Of a DNA stretch of 37,106 nucleotides, positions 23,889 to 32,749 are shown piece after piece. Numbering within the stretch: position 1 is the first letter of the stretch; every line of letters starts with the position of its first letter. The notes beneath the pieces are model-generated. The model was given only the letters and a program-made list of their open reading frames with translations, did no database searches and was not told the origin of the DNA. The stretch is from DATFKA01 sp042095835 (lineage in GTDB: Bacteria > Bacteroidota > Bacteroidia > Chitinophagales > Saprospiraceae). The position numbers were made by a program, and so were the translations under genes. The stretch covers positions 1 to 37,106 of the forward strand of contig JBELML010000051.1 of the NCBI GenBank assembly GCA_042095835.1. Reading direction: 5' to 3'.

Positions 23889-24521
23889 ATGAATTTGGAT
23901 CGAGAAGTTGCTTCGAAACTGCTACAAATAAAAGCAATTAAGTTGAGTCCGCAAAAGCCATTTACTTGGGCTTCCGGAATCTTATCACCTATTTATTGTG
24001 ATAATAGAATTACACTATCTTATCCAGAGGTACGCGCTTTTATTATTGAGGGCTTTGTACAATTGAGTCAGCAATTTCAAGATATTGAAGTTGTAGCTGG
24101 AGTAGCCACTGCGGGTATTCCACATGGTGCTTTACTAGCGGATCGGCTTGGTTTGCCCTTTGTTTATGTGCGCTCTAAGGCAAAAGGACACGGCCGCCAG
24201 AACTTAATTGAAGGCCATTTGCCGGAAGGGAAAAACGTACTGGTGATCGAGGATTTAATCTCAACGGGAGGGAGTTCTTTACAGGCTATTCAGGGTTTGA
24301 AAGAGGCAGGAGCCAATATTTTAGGGGCTTTAGCCATTTTTACCTATGGTTTTGATCAAGCAGTAGAAGCCTTTGCTGCCGCCGATTGCCCTTTTGATAC
24401 CCTTTCTAATTATGAGGTATTGGTAGAGGAGGCACAAAAAGAAGGCTATGTGACTAGCGCAGATTTGGAAGTATTAAAAAAATGGAGAGGTGCTCCTCAA
24501 ACGTGGAGCCCAGCAATATAG
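23889..24521 (+). CDS. pyrE: Orotate phosphoribosyltransferase
   Basis: The enzyme converts orotate and PRPP to orotidine 5'-phosphate, the fifth step of de novo pyrimidine synthesis, in the cytoplasm. The PRPP-binding signature VLVIEDLISTGGS lies at residues 117-129. The flexible catalytic loop with conserved lysines and His is RSKAKGHGRQNLIEG (95-109). FTWASGILSPIYCDNR at 25-40 and VVAGVATAGIPHGALLA are family-typical. At 210 residues it has the normal length. It is divergent from the Nudix gene and followed by the M42 peptidase gene after a small hairpin. Together with udk it gives the window both de novo and salvage pyrimidine steps. Confidence 0.95.
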   Translation: MNLDREVASKLLQIKAIKLSPQKPFTWASGILSPIYCDNRITLSYPEVRAFIIEGFVQLSQQFQDIEVVAGVATAGIPHGALLADRLGLPFVYVRSKAKGHGRQNLIEGHLPEGKNVLVIEDLISTGGSSLQAIQGLKEAGANILGALAIFTYGFDQAVEAFAAADCPFDTLSNYEVLVEEAQKEGYVTSADLEVLKKWRGAPQTWSPAI

Positions 24522-24525
24522 GATA

Positions 24526-24545
24526 GAAGTTATTTTCATAACTTC
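24526..24545 (+). terminator. Small hairpin between pyrE and the M42 peptidase gene
   Basis: GAAGTTAT (24526-24533) and ATAACTTC (24538-24545) form a perfect 8-bp stem with loop TTTC, 4 bp after the pyrE stop. No T-run follows, and the next ATG is 19 bp away, so it could act as a weak terminator or an mRNA processing and stability element. Confidence 0.35.
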
Positions 24546-24564
24546 ATTAAATTTAAATAGGAGG

Positions 24565-25668
24565 ATGGCAATTATAACACCAAAATCAGAAGCATTCTTA
24601 GAGGAGTATTTGAACAACGCTTCCCCAACTGGTAATGAAATTGAAGGCCAAAAACTTTGGCTCAACTATATCAAACCCTACGTTGATGCCTGGGATATTG
24701 ATAACTATGGTACTGTCTATGGTATCATCAATCCTGGAAAAGACTATAAAGTGGTCATCGAAGGCCACGCCGACGAAATCGGTTGGATTGTCAATTATAT
24801 CTCTAATGAGGGTTTTATTAATGTCATCCGCAATGGTGGTTCAGACCATATTATTGCTCCCGCCAAACGGGTAAACATCCATACTGATAAAGGTATTGTA
24901 AAGGGCGTATTTGGCTGGCCTGCTATCCATACTCGCCACGGAGAAGATGCTAAACTAGCGCCAAAGACGACCAATATTTTTGTAGACGTTGGGGCGAAAG
25001 ATAAGGCCGAGGTAGCCGAAATGGGTATCCATGTAGGTTGTTTAATTACCTTCGAAGATGAATTTTTGATCCTTAATGATCGATTCTATGTAGGTCGTGC
25101 CCTTGATAATCGGATGGGCGGCTTTTGTATCGCTGAGGTGGCTAGATTGATCAAGGAGAATAATATAGACCTGCCTTTCTCTTTATATATCGTAAACTCC
25201 GTTCAGGAGGAAATAGGCTTAAGAGGCGCTGAGATGATTGCCCAGAGTATTAAACCCAATGTAGCCATTGTCACGGATGTAACCCACGATACCCACACGC
25301 CACTCGTTAATGCTCAAAAACACGGAGACGTTAAATCTGGAAAAGGGCCTTCTGTGACTTATGCCCCGGCTGTACAAAATAAGTTGCTTCAACTTATAAT
25401 AGATACCGCTGCCGAAAAGGAAATTCCTATTCAGCGAGAAGCGGCTGGCCGTCGTACAGGCACTGATACCGATGCCTTTGCTTATTCCAATGGCGGTGTA
25501 CCATCTGCCTTGATTTCTTTGCCACTACGCTATATGCACACCACGGTAGAAATGGCCCACAAGTCAGACGCCGAAAATGTCATTCGTTTGATTTATGAGA
25601 CGCTTCAGAAGATTGAAGCCAACCATGATTTTAAATACCTGACCAGAGCAGAATTGGATAGTATTTAA
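24565..25668 (+). CDS. M42-family (glutamyl aminopeptidase/cellulase M-like) metallopeptidase
   Basis: This is a cytosolic dinuclear zinc or cobalt aminopeptidase, a family that forms tetrahedral dodecamers and trims peptides. All metal and catalytic residues are visible in the 367-residue product: H68 (GHADEIG), bridging D181 (ALDNRMGG), catalytic E215 and ligand E216 (QEEIGLRG), D238 (TDVTHDTH) and H325 (LRYMHT). The frame opens at a GTG at 24490 inside pyrE, but the ATG at 24565 gives the usual N-terminus and is immediately preceded by AGGAGG, closer than normal spacing. The protein has the family's usual length. It may be read through from pyrE. Confidence 0.93.
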   Translation: MAIITPKSEAFLEEYLNNASPTGNEIEGQKLWLNYIKPYVDAWDIDNYGTVYGIINPGKDYKVVIEGHADEIGWIVNYISNEGFINVIRNGGSDHIIAPAKRVNIHTDKGIVKGVFGWPAIHTRHGEDAKLAPKTTNIFVDVGAKDKAEVAEMGIHVGCLITFEDEFLILNDRFYVGRALDNRMGGFCIAEVARLIKENNIDLPFSLYIVNSVQEEIGLRGAEMIAQSIKPNVAIVTDVTHDTHTPLVNAQKHGDVKSGKGPSVTYAPAVQNKLLQLIIDTAAEKEIPIQREAAGRRTGTDTDAFAYSNGGVPSALISLPLRYMHTTVEMAHKSDAENVIRLIYETLQKIEANHDFKYLTRAELDSI

Positions 25669-25709
25669 AAGTAGTAGCCATTACAAAATTTTAGATTTAA
25701 ATTTGAGTA

Positions 25710-26588
25710 ATGGCTAATCGCAATCTACTGATCCAGTTTAAAGATCGAATCGTACCCTTTTTCCTCTATAGTAATATATGGATTGGCCTAGCGGCGCTTG
25801 CTATGGTGTTCCAAACCGAGTACTTGTGGCTCCAGGGGCAAATCAAATGGAGTACTTATCATCTCTTTGTTTTTTGTGCCACCCTTTTTGTTTATGCTGC
25901 CCATCGCTTGTTGGCACTCAGTAGACTCAATAAATCTAATTGGCAAGAGCGGTTCACTTATATCGCCCGCGCGCAGCAATACATTCTTACCTATGCCATT
26001 ATTAGCGGGTTTATCACCTTGGTCGTATTCTTTTTTCTTGATGCAGCAACCCAAGTGTTGTTGATTATGCCAGGGATCATATCGCTGGCCTACATTTTTC
26101 CAGTGCTAAAAGGAGGAAAAAGAGTTAGGGATGTTCATTTTATAAAAATATTTCTCATTGCTTTAGTCTGGGCCTGGATCACGGTGACTATCCCCGCCTC
26201 CGTCGATGATGTGATCTTTGAAAACCAGGCCATTGCGATTTTTTGGGAAAGAGCCTTTTTTATTTTTGCGATTACGCTGCCATTTGATGTGCGCGATTTA
26301 CTTTTGGATGCTGATCAAGATGTGCTGACCTTGCCCCGTGTTTTAGGTGCGAGGGGTACCCGTACCTTAGCAGGCATAGCGCTATTATTGTCTTTAATTT
26401 TAGCGATTTACAATCTGGGCTACGTTTATACGCCACTGGTATGGAGCGGCCTTGTATTATCGTTGCTTATTGCTTACTACCTGATCTATCATGCCCACGA
26501 GAAGCAGCCCGATTACTATTTTACAGGCTATTTAGATGGTACGATGATTCTACAATTCCTGCTTGTTTTTTTAGCGGGTCAGGCGTAG
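25710..26588 (+). CDS. UbiA-superfamily-like membrane protein lacking the first Asp-rich motif
   Basis: The 292-residue protein has about eight or nine membrane helices spaced as in UbiA prenyltransferases. The second Asp-rich motif is preserved as DVRDLLLDADQD (D193, D196, D200), followed by TLPRVLG as in UbiA relatives. The first motif, NDxxDxxxD, which binds Mg-diphosphate, should fall near residues 60-75 but reads FVYAAHRLLALSR, with no aspartate. Such members may not use the usual prenyl-diphosphate chemistry. It follows the M42 gene by 41 bp on the same strand, and its 3' end overlaps the convergent S41 peptidase gene by 18 bp. Substrate and product are unknown. Confidence 0.75.
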   Translation: MANRNLLIQFKDRIVPFFLYSNIWIGLAALAMVFQTEYLWLQGQIKWSTYHLFVFCATLFVYAAHRLLALSRLNKSNWQERFTYIARAQQYILTYAIISGFITLVVFFFLDAATQVLLIMPGIISLAYIFPVLKGGKRVRDVHFIKIFLIALVWAWITVTIPASVDDVIFENQAIAIFWERAFFIFAITLPFDVRDLLLDADQDVLTLPRVLGARGTRTLAGIALLLSLILAIYNLGYVYTPLVWSGLVLSLLIAYYLIYHAHEKQPDYYFTGYLDGTMILQFLLVFLAGQA

Positions 26589-27590
26589 AATGGCACGTTC
26601 AATAATAGAGTCTTTACCCAAGTTGCGATCTCCTAGCGAAAGATTGATCCGCTCATCGGGAGGGATACCGTCTTCGTAGTTTTGACCGTCTGGTGTCAAG
26701 GTTTGAGAAATGGAAAATCGGTAGGTCCAGCCATTCGGTAGTTGACCACCATTGGGAATACCTAGCCCACCACCTGTTACATCGCCCATTAGGCTCATGT
26801 TGGGTAGCGCCAGCGCTCCTAAAGAAAAGAAGGAAGCGGCACTATAGGTGCCTCGATCCACCAAGACAATGACCGGTTTATCATAGGTTAGCCGATCTTC
26901 TAAAGGCTCAACGTAGGCCGCCTGTGCAGCTGCGAAATCATCAGGACCAGGTCCGTTTTTGATAAAGGAATTGTAAATCAATTGCTTTTCCGGTGCAAAA
27001 CGATTCAAAATGCGTAGCGCATTAGAAAGGCTCCCACCGCCATTCTCTCGCAAGTCAATGATCATACCTACGGTATTCTCATAGCGCAAAAAGAGAAAGT
27101 CTAGATCGAGATTGGAAGGGAAATTATTGAAAGAAGAGTAGCGCACATAAGCCACTCTATCATCGGCGATAAAGTCATGCGTAAAAGCTCCAGTCCGATA
27201 ATAATCGTCTCCCAAGTAGTTCTCTCTGATCAAACGGAATTCAAAGTTATCTTGTCCTAGTAGATCAATGTCAAATCTAGATACATTGAGCGGAGAGATC
27301 AAGTTGACATGACCATCGCGCAGCTCATTGAGCATGGCCGCTAAAACATCGAATAATTCGATTTGAGACATGTTTTCATTGATCTGAGGGCTATACCTAT
27401 TGTACACCTCTTGCCAGTCAATATCTTTATATTCGAAGAAACTGTATTTCTCTAGGCATTCTTGCCAGAGGTATTCAAAGTTTTCTCTGGGAGAATCTAC
27501 CGTATCTGTATCAAGGATTAGCTGCTCACATCCACTTCCTAAACCTATCGTGAGCAAAAGAGCAAAAAGGATATATTTAAAACGACTCAT
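26571..27590 (-). CDS. S41-family (C-terminal processing/tricorn-core) peptidase lipoprotein
   Basis: Starting at the ATG at 27590, the signal peptide MSRFKYILFALLLTIGLGSGC ends at a lipidatable C21; the ATG at 27608 adds six residues before it. A helical N-terminal region (FEYLWQECLEKYSFFEYKDI, LRDGHVNL) matches the tricorn/S41 N-terminal domain. The catalytic core has IDLRENGGGSLSNAL and TYSAASFF with the predicted nucleophile S250. A later GDVTGGGLGIPN segment and DGIPPDERI near the end are typical of S41. No clear PDZ domain is seen. It should act on peptides in the periplasm. It is preceded by the outer-membrane-type gene (22-bp gap, likely operon). Confidence 0.9.
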   Translation of the reverse strand: MSRFKYILFALLLTIGLGSGCEQLILDTDTVDSPRENFEYLWQECLEKYSFFEYKDIDWQEVYNRYSPQINENMSQIELFDVLAAMLNELRDGHVNLISPLNVSRFDIDLLGQDNFEFRLIRENYLGDDYYRTGAFTHDFIADDRVAYVRYSSFNNFPSNLDLDFLFLRYENTVGMIIDLRENGGGSLSNALRILNRFAPEKQLIYNSFIKNGPGPDDFAAAQAAYVEPLEDRLTYDKPVIVLVDRGTYSAASFFSLGALALPNMSLMGDVTGGGLGIPNGGQLPNGWTYRFSISQTLTPDGQNYEDGIPPDERINLSLGDRNLGKDSIIERAILRLTR

Positions 27591-27612
27591 AAGAATATCT
27601 TTAAACATCTAC

Positions 27613-28485
27613 TTAATTTTGAGAACTTGTCGACAACTCACTTAGGCGGATATGCATGCCTAGTTGTAATTGGTGCTGTCCGTATGAAATGGTGGATCGC
27701 CCATTATTTCCTTTATAGACCTCCCAGAAATATTGAAGGCGGAAGCTATTTCCATTTTTTAAAAAATATTCATAAGCTAACGTACTATTCAAGCGGAAAC
27801 CACCAGATGTGAATTCATTCTTTTGTTCGTAGTCAATGTTGCCTTCGGTGAAGTCATCGAGATAGATAAAAACGGGAGACCATACCAAATTAAAGACGGG
27901 AACATTGAGTTGATAGCTGAGACTGCTGACTCGTCGGCCAGGTTTGAGTGGAAGAAGCCAAAACAGCTTTCTATTACTTTTATTGCGATCGAATAACCAC
28001 TCCACTTTGGCACTGATTCCGAGGCTATTTATACTTTCTACCGTGTTACTGGCATTCCGAAAGTCAGGATTATCCCTCACATTGGTGATCCCTTGATAAT
28101 GCCCGCCTACCTTAAGATAGATGTCCTTTTGAGGGGCTTTCCAAGCTTGCCTTAGGTAGTGGCCACCATGGTTGATATTATGGACAGAGGAGAAAAAGAT
28201 ATCCAGGCTGGTTTCTCGACTTAAATTCCCATAGGCGTAGGTGCCGAAGATGTAAAACTCGTCTTTATCGGTCCGACTCAGCCAATCCATTCCCACACCG
28301 GGGAGGTTGCCATCATAAAAAAGAGGCGAAACCCCTTCATCTTTTAACTCTAAGCGCGTAGCTTGTCCACCAATACCAATAAAATCGCCATTGAAGTAAT
28401 TGGCTCTGGCGTTTTGGTCGGCCACTTGCCCTAAGGCAGGATAGAGCAAGACAATGGTCAAAAGGAGTGTATAAAAATATTTCAT
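27613..28485 (-). CDS. Predicted outer-membrane beta-barrel protein, unknown family
   Basis: A signal peptide MKYFYTLLLTIVLLYPALGQ leads into 270 residues rich in alternating aromatic and polar strands (FYIFGTYAYGNLS, IYLKVGGHYQGITN, SYGQHQLQLGMHIRL). The strands near the C-terminus suggest a beta barrel of about 12 strands, in line with Bacteroidota outer-membrane proteins. No specific family is recognised. It is the first gene of a probable two-gene unit with the S41 lipoprotein, expressed from a good TTG/TAnnTTTG promoter at 28516-28543. It is divergent from another barrel-like gene at 28595. Confidence 0.75.
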   Translation of the reverse strand: MKYFYTLLLTIVLLYPALGQVADQNARANYFNGDFIGIGGQATRLELKDEGVSPLFYDGNLPGVGMDWLSRTDKDEFYIFGTYAYGNLSRETSLDIFFSSVHNINHGGHYLRQAWKAPQKDIYLKVGGHYQGITNVRDNPDFRNASNTVESINSLGISAKVEWLFDRNKSNRKLFWLLPLKPGRRVSSLSYQLNVPVFNLVWSPVFIYLDDFTEGNIDYEQKNEFTSGGFRLNSTLAYEYFLKNGNSFRLQYFWEVYKGNNGRSTISYGQHQLQLGMHIRLSELSTSSQN

Positions 28486-28515
28486 TTATCCTAGAAGCTT
28501 TTAATTTTGCGTGTG

Positions 28516-28543
28516 CAAACTTACACCACCAAACGCTCAACAA
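28516..28543 (-). promoter_or_regulatory. Bacteroidota promoter for the barrel-S41 pair
   Basis: On the minus strand, TTG (28541-28543) is followed after 17 bases by TAAGTTTG (28516-28523), an exact TAnnTTTG. It ends 30 bp upstream of the ATG at 28485. This is the best promoter match in the window. Confidence 0.55.
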
Positions 28544-28594
28544 GAAAAAGCTGAAATCGTTTGAAGGCTTAATAATCGGAAAATTCATTTTACT

Positions 28595-29335
28595 GTGCTA
28601 AGAAACCACCTTTTTTTCTGTCTACTTCTATGTTTTATGTCTGGAAACTTACGGTCACAGTCTACTAAAGATGCTGCCGTAGTGCTTGGTTTAGATTATG
28701 GTTTCCAGTTGCCTGCTGGTGATTTGAGTGATCGGTTTGGCACTAGTTTTAAAGTAGGAGGACATCTTTCCTTCTTGCCGGAATCTTCATCCTGGCAGTA
28801 TAAATTAAACGGTGCTTTCTTTTTTGGGAACAATGTAAAAGAGGATGTGCTGAGCCTTTTAAGGACCAATGAGGGTTTTATTATTGGGAATGATCGTAGT
28901 CCTGCCGATATTCAATTGCGGCAGCGCGGTATCTATCTTGGACTCGGTGTGGCTAGGGTTTTTCCCTTTTCTGAACAAGATCCAAGGACTGGTTTTTTAG
29001 TCGAATTGAGCGGAGGTTTTTTGCAGCATCGCATTAGAATTCAGGACGATCCCCAAAGAAGTGTACCTGCTTTATTAGATGATTTTAAAAAAGGCTATGA
29101 CCGCCTGTCCAACGGACTATATTCCAGTCAGTTTTTGGGATATCAACAGATGTCAGGTAAAGTCAATTTCTACATTGGTATAGAAGCGGTGCAAGCTTTT
29201 ACCCAAAATCGCAGGAACTTTAACTACGACACTCAGATGCTTGATGATCAGCAACGGCTAGATATCATGTTGGGCCTCAAAGTTGGATGGATATTACCAT
29301 TTTTCTTAGGAGATGGCTCGGATATTTACTATTGA
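28595..29335 (+). CDS. Predicted outer-membrane protein (porin-like barrel), GTG start
   Basis: The product begins with a signal peptide (MLRNHLFFCLLLCFMSGNLRS). It continues as a beta-strand-rich protein (VVLGLDYGFQLPAGDLSDRF, GIYLGLGVARVFPF, LGLKVGWILPF) resembling small outer-membrane beta-barrel proteins. GTG is the only sensible start: the frame is closed by TGA at 28562-28564 with no ATG before 28595, and the next Met would destroy the signal peptide. Its end overlaps the Kdo transferase reading frame by 23 bp, implying co-transcription. A role in envelope assembly is possible from context only. Confidence 0.75.
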   Translation: MLRNHLFFCLLLCFMSGNLRSQSTKDAAVVLGLDYGFQLPAGDLSDRFGTSFKVGGHLSFLPESSSWQYKLNGAFFFGNNVKEDVLSLLRTNEGFIIGNDRSPADIQLRQRGIYLGLGVARVFPFSEQDPRTGFLVELSGGFLQHRIRIQDDPQRSVPALLDDFKKGYDRLSNGLYSSQFLGYQQMSGKVNFYIGIEAVQAFTQNRRNFNYDTQMLDDQQRLDIMLGLKVGWILPFFLGDGSDIYY

Positions 29336-30647
29336 TCTAGTACAAGTACTTGGCTTTATCCTGATTGTCCCTAATCCTTATTTGGATCACATAACTTCCG
29401 AGATCATCAAATTACTTTATAACATATTCATCCAAGTTTACGCCCTCCTGATAGGATTGGCAGCCTTCTTTTCTCCTAAAGCTCGATTATGGGTAGATGG
29501 TAGAAAGGCTTGGAGAACTAAGCTCAAAGCTCAGGTTGCGGCATTAAAACCTCCCAAGGAAAGAATTTGGATACACTGTGCTTCCTTAGGAGAATTTGAG
29601 CAAGGACGCCCATTGATAGAGCTGTGGAAAAAAGAGCGACCTAGCGCCCAAATTATACTGTCTTTCTTTTCACCAAGCGGTTATGAGATCCGAAAAGATT
29701 ATGCTTTGGCAGATGTTGTATGCTACCTGCCAATTGATACTACCAGGAATGCGAAGCAGTTTCTAGAGATAATACAACCCTCAATGGCTATTTTTGTAAA
29801 GTATGAATTTTGGTTGAATTACCTGAATGCCCTACAAAAGCAATCGATTCCACATTATTTAATCGCAGGATTATTCCGCCCAGATCAATACTTTTTTAAA
29901 TGGTATGGAAGCTGGGCATGGAAGTATATCGCTGGCTTCAGCTATTTTTTTTTACAAAATGAATCCTCCGCGGATTTATTAAAAAATAAGGGCCTCAACA
30001 ATTATCAGGTAGTTGGAGACCCAAGAGTAGATCGCGTATATCAACTATCTAAGCAGGTCAAGTCCTTTCCAGCAATTGAATCACTCATTCAAGGGCGCAA
30101 GGTTTTGGTAGTAGGGAGCAGTTGGCCACCAGATGAGGACATTTTAGGGTCTTTGCTGCAATCTGATGCTTTTGAGGGCTGGATGGCCATTGTAGCGCCC
30201 CACGATATTAGTGCTAGTCATATCAAAGCCATAGAGAGCGGTCTCCATATACCTTATCTTAAATATTCTCAGCTGGCAGATTCGAGAAAAGATCGAATAA
30301 GCCTATTGATTATAGACAATATTGGTATGCTTTCCTCCTTATACCAATATGGAGATATCGCCTATATTGGTGGAGGGTTTGGTGCAGGTATCCATAATAC
30401 CTTGGAGCCCATAGCTTTTGGTTTGCCCGTCATCTTTGGGCCTAAATATCAGAAATTTGAAGAGGCCCACTATCTCCTGGAAAAGGAGGGTGGTTTCTGC
30501 GTATCCAAAGCTGAGGAACTAAAGGCTGTTTTTAAGGCATTACAGTCACCTGCGCAATACCAAAAGAGTAGGGGCGCAGCTCGCCACTACATCGATCAGC
30601 AAAAAGGCACAACTAGAAAGATATTTAAATACCTAAGCCAAAGCTAA
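29313..30647 (+). CDS. waaA: 3-deoxy-D-manno-octulosonic acid (Kdo) transferase
   Basis: This GT30-family enzyme transfers Kdo from CMP-Kdo to lipid IV-A at the cytoplasmic face of the inner membrane in LPS biosynthesis. An N-terminal membrane anchor (LYNIFIQVYALLIGLAAFF) is followed by the acceptor-site motif IHCASLGEFEQGRP, with E94 as the likely catalytic base. Later motifs are PHYLIAGLF, VVGDPRVDRVY, VGSSWPPDE and the CMP-Kdo-binding GGGFGAGIHNTLEPIAFGLP. The ATG at 29313 overlaps the upstream gene by 23 bp and adds about 30 residues before the usual N-terminus. A TTG at 29382 or another downstream codon could be the real start, so the N-terminus is uncertain. The gene shows a diderm organism with LPS. 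Confidence 0.92.
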   Translation: MARIFTIDLVQVLGFILIVPNPYLDHITSEIIKLLYNIFIQVYALLIGLAAFFSPKARLWVDGRKAWRTKLKAQVAALKPPKERIWIHCASLGEFEQGRPLIELWKKERPSAQIILSFFSPSGYEIRKDYALADVVCYLPIDTTRNAKQFLEIIQPSMAIFVKYEFWLNYLNALQKQSIPHYLIAGLFRPDQYFFKWYGSWAWKYIAGFSYFFLQNESSADLLKNKGLNNYQVVGDPRVDRVYQLSKQVKSFPAIESLIQGRKVLVVGSSWPPDEDILGSLLQSDAFEGWMAIVAPHDISASHIKAIESGLHIPYLKYSQLADSRKDRISLLIIDNIGMLSSLYQYGDIAYIGGGFGAGIHNTLEPIAFGLPVIFGPKYQKFEEAHYLLEKEGGFCVSKAEELKAVFKALQSPAQYQKSRGAARHYIDQQKGTTRKIFKYLSQS

Positions 30648-30677
30648 AATACATCTACTACCTCAGGCTCTAACACA

Positions 30678-32150
30678 TTAGACCTCCCATCCTTGGCGAT
30701 AGGTTCTCCCTACAAACTGATTGGCTTCTTCTAGATTAGTGATTCGCATATTGTCACCATCCCAAAGTAGTTTTTTACGAGCATGGAACTCCATCCGACC
30801 ATTGCTTCCCTCGCGGCGCAGCATATAAGAACGGATAGCAAGGTTACCCATCAAAACGGTTTCGGTCATAGGTCCAGCGTAGTCGAAGGAAGAAGTTAGG
30901 GCTTGGTGCTCTGGACTTCCAAAACCAGCTTTTACGGCATCGATCCATTTTCTTTGGTGGCCATATTCTGGCTCCTTCATATCTTCGACTTCAGGGCCAA
31001 ATTCAGTTTTTCCATTTTTGAGGTAGAGTTTAGGCATGAGAGGAGAGCTATCATTGATGTTGGTAGAGATAATGCCTTTTTTACCAATGATCAATACACC
31101 ATTCTGGCTATTCTTACCACCGATATCGTCATTGGGTGGAATCAAGTCAGGGTGGGCAGGCCGAATACCACCATCACTCCAGGTCAACTCGATTGGCGAT
31201 TTTGTCTTTTTGGTCGCATCGAAATGAAGCGTGATAAAGGAGGAGGCTGGGCATCCTTCTGGATGATAATCCGCATTCCACATTTTGGTATAGATAGCGC
31301 CTACACTACATTCGGCATCGGTTGGGTAACCTAGACCGAGCGTACGATAGGGAATATCAATCAAGTGGCAACCCACATCGCCTAAAGCTCCCGTACCATA
31401 GTCCCACCAGCCACGCCAATTGAAGGGATGGATGTTGGGCGTATATTCCTTCATAGCTGCTGGACCTAGCCATAGGTTCCAATCGAGGTCTTTGGGTTTG
31501 GCGGATGGGTCAGGTTGTTGCATCGCGACTCCTTGTGGCCAAACGGGGCGATTGGTCCAGACTTGTACTTTATAGATTTTGCCGAGCTTACCAGAGTCGA
31601 CCCAGCGTTGTACCATCCCTAAAAGGGGATTGGAGGCTCCCTGGTTGCCCATTTGGGTGACGATTTTATTCTTTCTAGCGAGTTCGGTGAGCATTCTAGC
31701 TTCCCTGATATTATGAGTCATTGGTTTTTGCACATACACATGTATGCCTCGCTGCATAGCGTTGAAAGCTGCGGGACCGTGTACGTGGTCAGGAGTAGAG
31801 ATGGTCACCGCGTCGATGTCCTTTTCTTGATCGAGCATTTCGCGATAATCGGCATATCTTTTGGCATTAGGGAAAGCTTTTACTGAGCGAGCAGCCGATC
31901 CGGAGAAATCAACATCACAAAGCGCAATGACGCGTTCTCGACCTTTTACCGAGGCATGGCTAATGTCGCTGGCTCCTTTACCACCCGCACCTATGGCGGC
32001 TATGTTGAGTTGATCGCTGGGAGCGGTGAATCCTTTTCCGCCTAATACATGGCGAGGTACAAAAAAGATAGTGGAGGCAATAGCCGTATTTTTGACAAAG
32101 TTTCGGCGAGAAGTGGTTTTGTTATGATCTTGTGTTGAATCTTTTTGCAT
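30678..32150 (-). CDS. Tat-exported Gfo/Idh/MocA-family NAD(P)-dependent oxidoreductase
   Basis: A twin-arginine signal (TSRRNFVKNTAIASTIFFVP, RR at 15-16) precedes a Rossmann fold with LNIAAIGAGGKG (48-59) and ALCDVDF. DAVTISTPDHVHG (113-125) and VYVQKPMTH (138-146) follow; the last carries the conserved Lys142 of the family in QKP rather than EKP form. The C-terminal alpha/beta domain includes WRGWWDYGTGALGDVGCHLIDIP. Family members oxidise or reduce sugars, inositols or related compounds; the Tat-exported subgroup probably works in the periplasm with a tightly bound cofactor. The substrate is unknown. It is convergent with the Kdo transferase (30-bp gap), with a 215-bp upstream gap in which I saw no clear site. 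Confidence 0.92.
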   Translation of the reverse strand: MQKDSTQDHNKTTSRRNFVKNTAIASTIFFVPRHVLGGKGFTAPSDQLNIAAIGAGGKGASDISHASVKGRERVIALCDVDFSGSAARSVKAFPNAKRYADYREMLDQEKDIDAVTISTPDHVHGPAAFNAMQRGIHVYVQKPMTHNIREARMLTELARKNKIVTQMGNQGASNPLLGMVQRWVDSGKLGKIYKVQVWTNRPVWPQGVAMQQPDPSAKPKDLDWNLWLGPAAMKEYTPNIHPFNWRGWWDYGTGALGDVGCHLIDIPYRTLGLGYPTDAECSVGAIYTKMWNADYHPEGCPASSFITLHFDATKKTKSPIELTWSDGGIRPAHPDLIPPNDDIGGKNSQNGVLIIGKKGIISTNINDSSPLMPKLYLKNGKTEFGPEVEDMKEPEYGHQRKWIDAVKAGFGSPEHQALTSSFDYAGPMTETVLMGNLAIRSYMLRREGSNGRMEFHARKKLLWDGDNMRITNLEEANQFVGRTYRQGWEV

Positions 32151-32365
32151 CTATAATTAGGTTTGTATTTTTCCTTCATTAGTGAGGTGAGTAGCCAAAA
32201 GAAGTCCCTTTTACGGATAGGACTATCTTTATTCGTACCTACCTCATCTATCGAAGGAGGATTAATGATTAGGATTCGGAGCTAACTAAAGGTAATCAAT
32301 TTATGAATAAAGGTTTACCTTAAAAATATAAAACAACTTCCATAATAAAAAAATGGTAGAAGAAG

Positions 32366-32740
32366 ATGACAGGACTTCAATTGATCTATTTCGCGAATAT
32401 TCTGGTAGCCGGTTGGATTAGTATCACCAGCTTATTCTATCCAAAAACTGCCCAGCAGACAATATTTACCAATGCTTTCCAGTATTCAGAAGCCATTAGG
32501 TTGGTTGGAGCTCTTTGGTTGGCGATATTCTTATTGTCGATTACTGGGGTGTTTTATCCAATCCAGATGAGTTTAATATTGGTCTATCAATTCATCTATA
32601 AATCCAGTTGGTTGATTTTTGTGGCGGTGCCAGCTATATGGAAGAAAAATCCATATCCTAAAGCAATGGCTTGGTTTTTTCTAGTTTGGGTTGTCATTTT
32701 ACCCTTTGTAATTCCTTGGGCAGTAATCTTTAATAGCTAA
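32366..32740 (+). CDS. Small four-helix membrane protein, unknown function
   Basis: The 124-residue protein is almost wholly hydrophobic, with four predicted membrane helices: LQLIYFANILVAGWISITSLF, LVGALWLAIFLLSITGVF, MSLILVYQFIYKSSWLIFVA and AMAWFFLVWVVILPFVIPWA. Short loops contain FQYSEAIR and WKKNPYPK. The ATG at 32366 follows AGAAGAAG, a weak purine-rich site. I do not recognise a named family; similar small membrane proteins are often annotated as hypothetical. It is isolated between a Tat-exported oxidoreductase and the molybdenum hydroxylase operon, and a long inverted repeat begins 10 bp after its stop. Confidence 0.7.
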   Translation: MTGLQLIYFANILVAGWISITSLFYPKTAQQTIFTNAFQYSEAIRLVGALWLAIFLLSITGVFYPIQMSLILVYQFIYKSSWLIFVAVPAIWKKNPYPKAMAWFFLVWVVILPFVIPWAVIFNS

Positions 32741-32749
32741 GCAATCGTG

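Noticed and set aside
25698..25705. TAAATTTG, an exact TAnnTTTG just upstream of the UbiA-like gene
   Set aside because: It ends 4 bp before the ATG, too close for a leadered transcript. AT-rich sequence produces such matches by chance.
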